A stretch of 64,000 bases of DNA from an uncultured Pelagibacteraceae bacterium (GTDB lineage: Bacteria; Pseudomonadota; Alphaproteobacteria; Pelagibacterales; Pelagibacteraceae): positions 1 through 64,000 of the forward strand of contig CABXWY010000002.1 of the NCBI GenBank assembly GCA_902515985.1. Reading direction: 5' to 3'. A model generated the notes under the pieces. It did not search any database. It was not told the origin of the DNA and was given only the letters and a program-made list of their open reading frames with translations. The translations under genes and the position numbers were made by a program. Of the stretch, positions 58,192 through 64,000 are shown piece after piece; position 1 is the stretch's first letter; each line of letters opens with the position of its first letter.

Positions 58192-58308
58192 CTACAAATT
58201 TCTAGCTTTAATAATCCTAGTTGTAAAGCCAAATTCTTTACAAATATGGTTTACTTCTTCGAGTGCATCTGCACGTTTGTTCTTCTTTGCTTTGTATATT
58301 AATATCAT
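58192..58308 (-). CDS. Small ORF, 38 aa, unknown
   Basis: MILIYKAKKNKRADALEEVNHICKEFGFTTRIIKARNL; same strand as and overlapping upstream edge of the TylF-like ORF; below ORF track length cutoff. Confidence 0.35.
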   Translation of the reverse strand: MILIYKAKKNKRADALEEVNHICKEFGFTTRIIKARNL

Positions 58309-58608
58309 TGTTATTCCATAAGTGAAATATAACTAAATTATTCAAAACTTAAAACATATATTATATAAAATAATTCCTGGAGCCTGATAATTAATTGGGC
58401 AATCGAAGACCAAGCTCCAGAAAGACTATTACTAATGATTTAAATTTAATAACAGTTTAGGATTCAGGCATCAAGCAACATTCCCAATTTATAGTTAAGT
58501 TTAGTTAGAAATACTTTGTGAAAGTACCTTGGGCGGAGCCATAATTTGTAAAAGAACATTGGCCCAAGAACCCCTAATAAGGCCCTCATTGAGAGGGTTG
58601 CAAAACTT

Positions 58609-58902
58609 TTAAGATTTATCTTCCTCAACATTTTTTGGTTTACCAAACAATTCTTCTGCCAAACTTTGATGCATAGCTTCAAATTCTTCTATTGTTCTAA
58701 ACATATTTGTCATTTTTTCGTTTAAATCCTCTTGTGATAATTCTTTTGTTAGAGTTAAATTTCTATCAACATAAAAGCCCTGGACTTTGCCTTTTAATTC
58801 TTCACCTTTAATTGCTACTCCATACTGACCTTTTGCCCTGGCTTCCTGCTGAATTCTTGTAAGATTTGCTAGGTGTTTGAGCTTATCAATTAACCAAAAT
58901 TC
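58609..58902 (-). pseudogene. Start-less reading frame resembling a phage small terminase subunit, decayed
   Basis: Manual minus translation EFWLIDKLKHLANLTRIQQEARAKGQYGVAIKGEELKGKVQGFYVDRNLTLTKELSQEDLNEKMTNMFRTIEEFEAMHQSLAEELFGKPKNVEEDKS*; no start codon before the upstream stop except an internal ATG. Confidence 0.4.
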
Positions 58903-59169
58903 TTATCCATTATCGGCTTTCTTCGGTTGTAGCCTCGGATTTTCATTTTTATTTCATTCATAGTTTTTGGTCCTTTCATTGATGAAAGCTTTATGAATTA
59001 AAAATTATGATTTGTGATTTTTCACATCTAGATTGTGAATCTTTTTACCAACCATTTCACCAACCGATCAATTTACAAACCCCCTCAAATGCAACATTTA
59101 CAATCTGCAATTTGTATTTACCGACTTGCAAGACTCTAAAAACTGAAGTAAACATTGACTCAATTTAAA

Positions 59170-59246
59170 GGGCCTGTAGCTCAGTTGGTTAGAGCAGTAC
59201 ACTCATAATGTATTGGTCCCAGGTTCGAGTCCTGGCGGGCCCACCA
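59170..59246 (+). tRNA. tRNA with CAT anticodon (Met, or Ile2 if lysidine-modified), CCA encoded
   Basis: GGGCCTG/CGGGCCC acceptor, CTCATAA anticodon loop, GGTTCGAGTCC T arm. Confidence 0.93.
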
Positions 59247-59249
59247 AAC

Positions 59250-59846
59250 TTATTCATTAATAAATTTCTCCAGATTTTGAAATAAAGCATTTATATCATT
59301 ATCATTACTTTTTATAATTGAGCTAAATTCTTCTTTCTGCGTTCTGGCTAAACTTAGGCCCTCAATTATTAAATCTCTAATTAAAGGTTTATCTGGATTT
59401 TTTGTGTAAATTCTCCAATCTATTTTAACCTCTGGTCTATCTTTTGTGGAAACGAGAATACTTGATACAATTGTATATTTATCATTTTTTTTCTCTTTTG
59501 AGGTAACATTTATTTTTGGATTTGAATACTCAGCTAAACGACTTGAAAAACTTTTCAAAAAATAATTTTCAAATAATACTGAGTATTTTTTTTTTTGATC
59601 TGATGTAATCTCTTTTCTATATTTGCCAAGTGTATAAAAGCCAATTCCCTTTATATCCACTGTATCTTTTGCCAGATCTTGCAGCTCTAAAATTTTTTCT
59701 TCTTTAGAAATATTTTTGCTTAAAGTTTGTGAGGCTCTATTGACTGTTGATTGAACAAAAACATCTGGCTCAATTGCATGAGATAGATTTGTTATGAATA
59801 AACAAAAAATTAATAAGAATAAAAAGTTTGAATTCTTGACTAGCAT
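59250..59846 (-). CDS. mlaC: MlaC/Ttg2D-family phospholipid transport protein
   Basis: Signal peptide; GIGFYTLGKYRKEITSDQKKKYSVLFENYFLKSF; DWRIYTKNPDKPLIRDLIIEGLSLARTQKEEF. Confidence 0.88.
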   Translation of the reverse strand: MLVKNSNFLFLLIFCLFITNLSHAIEPDVFVQSTVNRASQTLSKNISKEEKILELQDLAKDTVDIKGIGFYTLGKYRKEITSDQKKKYSVLFENYFLKSFSSRLAEYSNPKINVTSKEKKNDKYTIVSSILVSTKDRPEVKIDWRIYTKNPDKPLIRDLIIEGLSLARTQKEEFSSIIKSNDNDINALFQNLEKFINE

Positions 59847-59859
59847 TTAAATTTAGTAA

Positions 59860-60618
59860 TTAATTTGATTGAAGATCGTCCCAATCACTATCATCTTGAG
59901 TATCAATAATTTTATTTGAATTTAATATTTTTTGCTTTCTGTCTTGTAAATATAAGCTTCTAACAGAAGCATAAAAATCCATAGAATTTATTTCTAAATT
60001 ATCAAATGCTTCTATATTTTTTGATCTAAAATTAATTCCATCTGTACCTTTTGAAACATAATAGTCAGAGTCTTTAAAATATTGAGTATCGTTTTTTACA
60101 GTAACATTATACCAAGGATCTCCACCCAAAACACTTGTTAGTGTTCCAACGCTATCTCTTACAGTAGATGGACCAAGTATTGGCAAGATTAAATAGCATC
60201 CTTCACCAACGCCCCATTTACCAAGTGTCTGTCCATAATCTTCTTTATTATAATTTTTAACTAAGCCCATTTGTTGCGCCACATCAAAAATACCAAAAAT
60301 TCCAATTGTTGTATTAACAGAAAGTCTTGCGGTATTTATCCCAGCAGTTTTTAAATCACCTTGCAGAATGTTATTTGGAATTGTCACCAAATTAGATAAA
60401 TTACTTAAGATATTACTTGTTCCCGTTCTAATAGGCATAGGTAATTTTCGATACCCTTTTGAAATGGGTTCAATTATAGCCTTATCCAAACCTTGATTGA
60501 ATGCAAAAGTAGCTCTATTAAGACCTTCAAAACAGTCTTTTACATCTTCTGCACTTGACTTATTTGCGAATGATAAAATTAATAAAGTTGCAATAAAAAT
60601 TTTTAAAAACTTATTCAT
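59860..60618 (-). CDS. mlaA: MlaA/VacJ-family lipoprotein-like protein
   Basis: EGLNRATFAFNQGLDKAIIEPISKGYRKLP; DYGQTLGKWGVGEGCYLILPILGPSTVRDSVG. Confidence 0.92.
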   Translation of the reverse strand: MNKFLKIFIATLLILSFANKSSAEDVKDCFEGLNRATFAFNQGLDKAIIEPISKGYRKLPMPIRTGTSNILSNLSNLVTIPNNILQGDLKTAGINTARLSVNTTIGIFGIFDVAQQMGLVKNYNKEDYGQTLGKWGVGEGCYLILPILGPSTVRDSVGTLTSVLGGDPWYNVTVKNDTQYFKDSDYYVSKGTDGINFRSKNIEAFDNLEINSMDFYASVRSLYLQDRKQKILNSNKIIDTQDDSDWDDLQSN

Positions 60619-60704
60619 ATATATGCTTTATACAGAGATTCTATATAATCTTAAACATAAAAAAAATTAAAAAAAGGGCATATATGCTTATAAATTTGTG
60701 TAAA

Positions 60705-61403
60705 ATGTACTCACCAAATTTTGATGTCAGTAAAAGGAAAAAAAATAATATCAAATTTATAATCTTACATTATACAGGCATGAAAAATGAAAAACATGCT
60801 TTAAACAGATTAACAAGTCTGAATTCTAAAGTAAGTTGTCATTACTTTATAACTTATTCTGGTAAAGTTTTAAATTTAGTTCCTGATTTATATGTATCTT
60901 GGCATGCTGGAGAATCAAGTTGGAAGAATAAAAAATTCCTCAATTCTAATTCAATAGGTATTGAAATTTCTAATCCTGGTCATGAAAATAAATATGAGTA
61001 TTTTAAAACTAAACAAATTAAGTCATTATTTCTGTTAGTTTCATTTCTTAAAAAGAAGTATAAAATTAAGAATAGTAATATTTTAGGCCACTCAGATATA
61101 GCTCCAGATAGAAAAAAAGATCCTGGAGAAAAATTTCCTTGGAAATTAATGTATAAAAAAAAACTTAGTATTTGGCATAATAAAAAAGAGTCAACTCTCA
61201 AAAAGTTAAGGAATGTTAAATGTACCAAACACGAGGAGCTTAAATTTTTTAATAATTTAAAAAAAATTGGCTATAATGCAAAATATAGAATATATATGAT
61301 TAAAGCTTTTCAAAGAAGATTTAGACAAAATTTAGTAAGTGGAAAAGTAGATAAAGAATGCTTATTAATAAGCTTTTCACTATTAAAAATAAATAAATAT
61401 TGA
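60705..61403 (+). CDS. ampD: N-acetylmuramoyl-L-alanine amidase (AmpD-like)
   Basis: IILHYTGMKNEKHALNRL; VSCHYFITYSGKVLNLVPD; GHSDIAPDRKKDPGEKFPW; start trimmed to MYSPNF. Confidence 0.88.
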   Translation: MYSPNFDVSKRKKNNIKFIILHYTGMKNEKHALNRLTSLNSKVSCHYFITYSGKVLNLVPDLYVSWHAGESSWKNKKFLNSNSIGIEISNPGHENKYEYFKTKQIKSLFLLVSFLKKKYKIKNSNILGHSDIAPDRKKDPGEKFPWKLMYKKKLSIWHNKKESTLKKLRNVKCTKHEELKFFNNLKKIGYNAKYRIYMIKAFQRRFRQNLVSGKVDKECLLISFSLLKINKY

Positions 61404-61429
61404 AAATTTCTAAAATTATACTAAACATT

Positions 61430-61796
61430 ATCTGCCAGATAAACGACTTGTCACTTTGATTAATTTAATTAAAGAGGAAAGTCCGGGCTCTACAAAGACA
61501 CGGTGCCAGGTAATTCCTGGCGGGGGAAACCCTAGGGATAGTGCCACAGAAAATAAACCGCCTTAACGAGGCAAGGGTGAAAAGGTGTGGTAAGAGCACA
61601 CCGGCTATATTGGTAACAATTAGCGCATGGAAAACCCCACCGAGAGCAAGACCAAGTAGAGATGACATTGTTTTAAAAACAAAAAACAGTCTTTGGTTAG
61701 TCATCAGGGTTGGTTGCTTGAGCTTAAAAGTGATTTTAAGCCTAGATAAATGATAAGTTTAAATGACAAAACCCGGCTTATAGTTTATCTGGCTAT
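61430..61796 (+). ncRNA. rnpB: RNase P RNA (class A)
   Basis: GAGGAAAGTCCGGGCTC near 5' end, AGGGTGAAAAGGTGTGGTAAGAGCACACCGG core, GACAAAACCCGGCTTATAG near 3' end; termini CCAGATAAAC/GTTTATCTGG pair. Confidence 0.95.
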
Positions 61797-61883
61797 ATAT
61801 CAAAAAATCCAATTTTTATTAAATAATTTTTTAATTTTAAAAATTTTGTAATTTAACTATCATAACTCCGCCAAAATAAGATA

Positions 61884-61926
61884 TTGACGTCTAGGTTGAA
61901 AACCCATATATTCCCATATATTCCCA
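61884..61926 (+). promoter_or_regulatory. mraZ promoter with overlapping MraZ-box-like repeats
   Basis: TTGACG (61884-61889), 17-bp spacer, TATATT (61907-61912); CCCA (TGGG on minus) at 61903, 61913, 61923. Confidence 0.65.
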
Positions 61927-61961
61927 TTAGGGAAATTAAAGGGAAAAAAGGTTTATGGGCT

Positions 61962-62420
61962 ATGTTTTTATCTACTTACGAAAACAAAATAGACAAAAAA
62001 GGAAGGGTGTCAGTGCCAGCATCTTTTAGATCATATCTTTCAAATTTAGGATATAATGGAGTAATTTGTTATCCATCATTTAATAATAATTCAATCGAGG
62101 CCTGGCCACAAAATAGAATTGAAAAAATTTCTAACAGTATAGATGCACTTAATCCATTTGAAGAAAAAAAAGATTATTTTGCTACTTCAATACTTTCCGA
62201 AAGTATTAATTTACAATTTGATAGTGAAGGAAGAATTTCATTATCACCTAAATTATTAAAACATGCAAAAATAAAGAATAAAATTTTATTTGTTGGGCAA
62301 GGTAAAACTTTTCAAATTTGGGAACCAACAATATTTGAAAAATTTAGGGTACAAGCTAAGCGAAAATCTAATATTAATAGAGCAAGCCTTAAATGGGAGC
62401 AAAAACTAAACAAAGAATAG
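61962..62420 (+). CDS. mraZ: Transcriptional regulator MraZ
   Basis: MFLSTYENKIDKKGRVSVPASFRSYL; FDSEGRISLSPKLLKHAKI (AbrB-like repeats); start trimmed. Confidence 0.94.
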   Translation: MFLSTYENKIDKKGRVSVPASFRSYLSNLGYNGVICYPSFNNNSIEAWPQNRIEKISNSIDALNPFEEKKDYFATSILSESINLQFDSEGRISLSPKLLKHAKIKNKILFVGQGKTFQIWEPTIFEKFRVQAKRKSNINRASLKWEQKLNKE

Positions 62421-62430
62421 AGGGGGATAA

Positions 62431-63867
62431 ATGACTATAAATTTTAGAGCACCAGACATTAAAGAACTCAAACCTAGAATTCTAGTATTAGGTGTAGGAG
62501 GAGCAGGTGGTAACGCAATAAATGAAATGATAGACGCTGGAGTTGAGGGTGTAGAATTTATTGCTGTAAATACAGATGCGCAAGATCTTAAAGCTAGTAA
62601 AGCTAAACAGAAAATTCAAATTGGTTTAAATTTAACTAAGGGACTTGGAGCCGGTGCTAAATTAGAAATCGGTCAGGCTGCTGCTGATGAGTCTTTAAAC
62701 GAAATAATTGATTTGTTAAAAGGTGCCAATATGGTTTTTATCACTGCAGGCATGGGTGGTGGAACAGGCACTGGAGCTGCACATGTAATAGCTAGAGCTG
62801 CTAAAGAATTAAACATATTAACTGTGGGAGTAGTGACTCTTCCTTTTCTTTATGAAGCACCATCTAGAATGAGAAGAGGTCAACAAGGTCTAGAGGAATT
62901 AAGAAAGCATGTAGATACCATTATAGTAATTCCAAATCAAAATCTTTTCAAAATTGCTAACGAAAAAACAACTTTTAAAGAATCATTTAAATTATCTAAT
63001 AATGTTTTAAGATATGGAGTTCAAAGTATAACAGATCTAATGGTTAAGGAAGGTCTTGTTAACTTAGATTTTGCTGATGTTGAAACTGTTATGAGCTCAA
63101 TGGGTAAAGCTATGATGGGAACCGGAGAGGCTGATGGAGAAGGTAGAGCACATAAGGCAACTGAAATGGCTTTAAACAACCCCCTTATTGATGATTATTC
63201 ACTCAAAGGTGCAAAAGGTCTTCTTATAAATATAACTGGTGGTGAAGATTTAACTTTATTTGAGGTGGACGAAATAGTTAATAGAATAAGATCTGAGGTT
63301 GACCATATTGCTGAAATTATTATTGGATCAATAACTGACCCTTCTTTAGATGGTAAAGTAAGAGTTTCAATTGTTGCAACTGCTTTAGATGGGCAGCAAC
63401 CAGAGTCAAAGTCTGTAATAAATATGGTTCATAGAATTCAGAACAGAAACCCAGGATATTCTGATTTTTCTACTATGGGTTCATCTCAATCTTTTAATTT
63501 TCAAAACAATATGTCAAATCATATTACTGAAGGGGCAACAGCACTTAAGTCTGAAACAGAGAACTTAAAGGAAAATATTGTTGAGCAAGAAATTGATCAA
63601 AGTATCAACATAAATTCCGATGTAGGGGCAGCAGAAAGTTTATTAAATGAAAAAGATGACAGTTTAGTTTTAGAAAATGAGATTCATAAAGAACATAAAA
63701 CTGAGACAAATGGATTAGAGAATTTTGGTATAGAGGAAGATGCTCCAGATTTATTTGAAAATACTTCTTACGAGGAAAATCCTGAACAAATGCAAAATAA
63801 TCAGAATGATAACTCTGAAGAGGACGAATTCGAAATTCCAGCATTTTTAAGAAGACAAAAAAATTAA
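62431..63867 (+). CDS. ftsZ: Cell division protein FtsZ
   Basis: [23 protein letters not shown] tubulin motif; C-terminal peptide [11 protein letters not shown]. Confidence 0.97.
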   Translation: MTINFRAPDIKELKPRILVLGVGGAGGNAINEMIDAGVEGVEFIAVNTDAQDLKASKAKQKIQIGLNLTKGLGAGAKLEIGQAAADESLNEIIDLLKGANMVFITAGMGGGTGTGAAHVIARAAKELNILTVGVVTLPFLYEAPSRMRRGQQGLEELRKHVDTIIVIPNQNLFKIANEKTTFKESFKLSNNVLRYGVQSITDLMVKEGLVNLDFADVETVMSSMGKAMMGTGEADGEGRAHKATEMALNNPLIDDYSLKGAKGLLINITGGEDLTLFEVDEIVNRIRSEVDHIAEIIIGSITDPSLDGKVRVSIVATALDGQQPESKSVINMVHRIQNRNPGYSDFSTMGSSQSFNFQNNMSNHITEGATALKSETENLKENIVEQEIDQSININSDVGAAESLLNEKDDSLVLENEIHKEHKTETNGLENFGIEEDAPDLFENTSYEENPEQMQNNQNDNSEEDEFEIPAFLRRQKN

Positions 63868-63885
63868 TGGTCTTCGTAAAAATAG

Positions 63886-64000
63886 ATGAATGCCACCATT
63901 TTACCGAATAATGAAAACCATTACCCGGTATTGCTAAATGAAATTATTAGCATTATTTCCCCTCAAAATGGTGGCACATTTATAGATTGTACCCTTGGTC
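63886..64000 (+). CDS. rsmH: 16S rRNA (cytosine(1402)-N4)-methyltransferase, N-terminal part
   Basis: [38 protein letters not shown], manual translation, truncated by window end. Confidence 0.85.
   Translation, partial: MNATILPNNENHYPVLLNEIISIISPQNGGTFIDCTLG

Noticed and set aside
58464-58682. 72-aa minus ORF MKLCIKVWQKNCLVNQKMLRK...
   Set aside because: Overlaps the terminase-like frame out of phase; no recognisable domain; probably spurious or an artefact of decay.
61465-61704. Minus-strand ORF of 79 aa
   Set aside because: Antisense to RNase P RNA; composition reflects the structured RNA.
61884-61961. Extended N-terminus of MraZ from a TTG at 61884
   Set aside because: The extension covers the promoter and repeat region; MFLSTYENKID at 61962 matches the family start.

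Overview
AT-rich, very compact window that looks like a streamlined SAR11/Pelagibacterales-type alphaproteobacterial chromosome. This assignment rests on gene content, order and composition; no search was run. About 50 core genes run almost without intergenic space: crtB(partial)-crtI, the F0 ATP synthase operon, smc, dsbA-like, DUF721, mutY, ccrM, rnhB, udg, ispE, tRNA-Gln, cca, greA, hemF, trmL, petABC, ychF-pth-rplY-prs, pgeF-midA-lgt, a two-component/MarR cluster, ilvE, pgsA-uvrC-folB, uvrB, aspC, trxB, carAB and yqeY-dnaG-rpoD. An ~8 kb accessory segment (about 50.8-59.1 kb) follows. It carries surface-polysaccharide genes, a higher-GC methyltransferase/dioxygenase cassette and a decayed phage-like fragment, and ends at a CAU tRNA. 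After it come mlaC-mlaA, ampD, RNase P RNA, mraZ, ftsZ and the start of rsmH. The best leads are: an SMC protein with intact heads but no recognisable hinge; a 10-bp-periodic MraZ operator over a promoter; ftsZ placed between mraZ and rsmH; a GANTC cluster upstream of ccrM; back-to-back start codons sharing CATATG; systematic hybrid stop codons at convergent gene ends; a CCA-adding enzyme ORF starting 3 nt after a tRNA; and an unlisted start-less reading frame resembling a phage small terminase. No CRISPR array, rRNA, transposase or integrase was seen.
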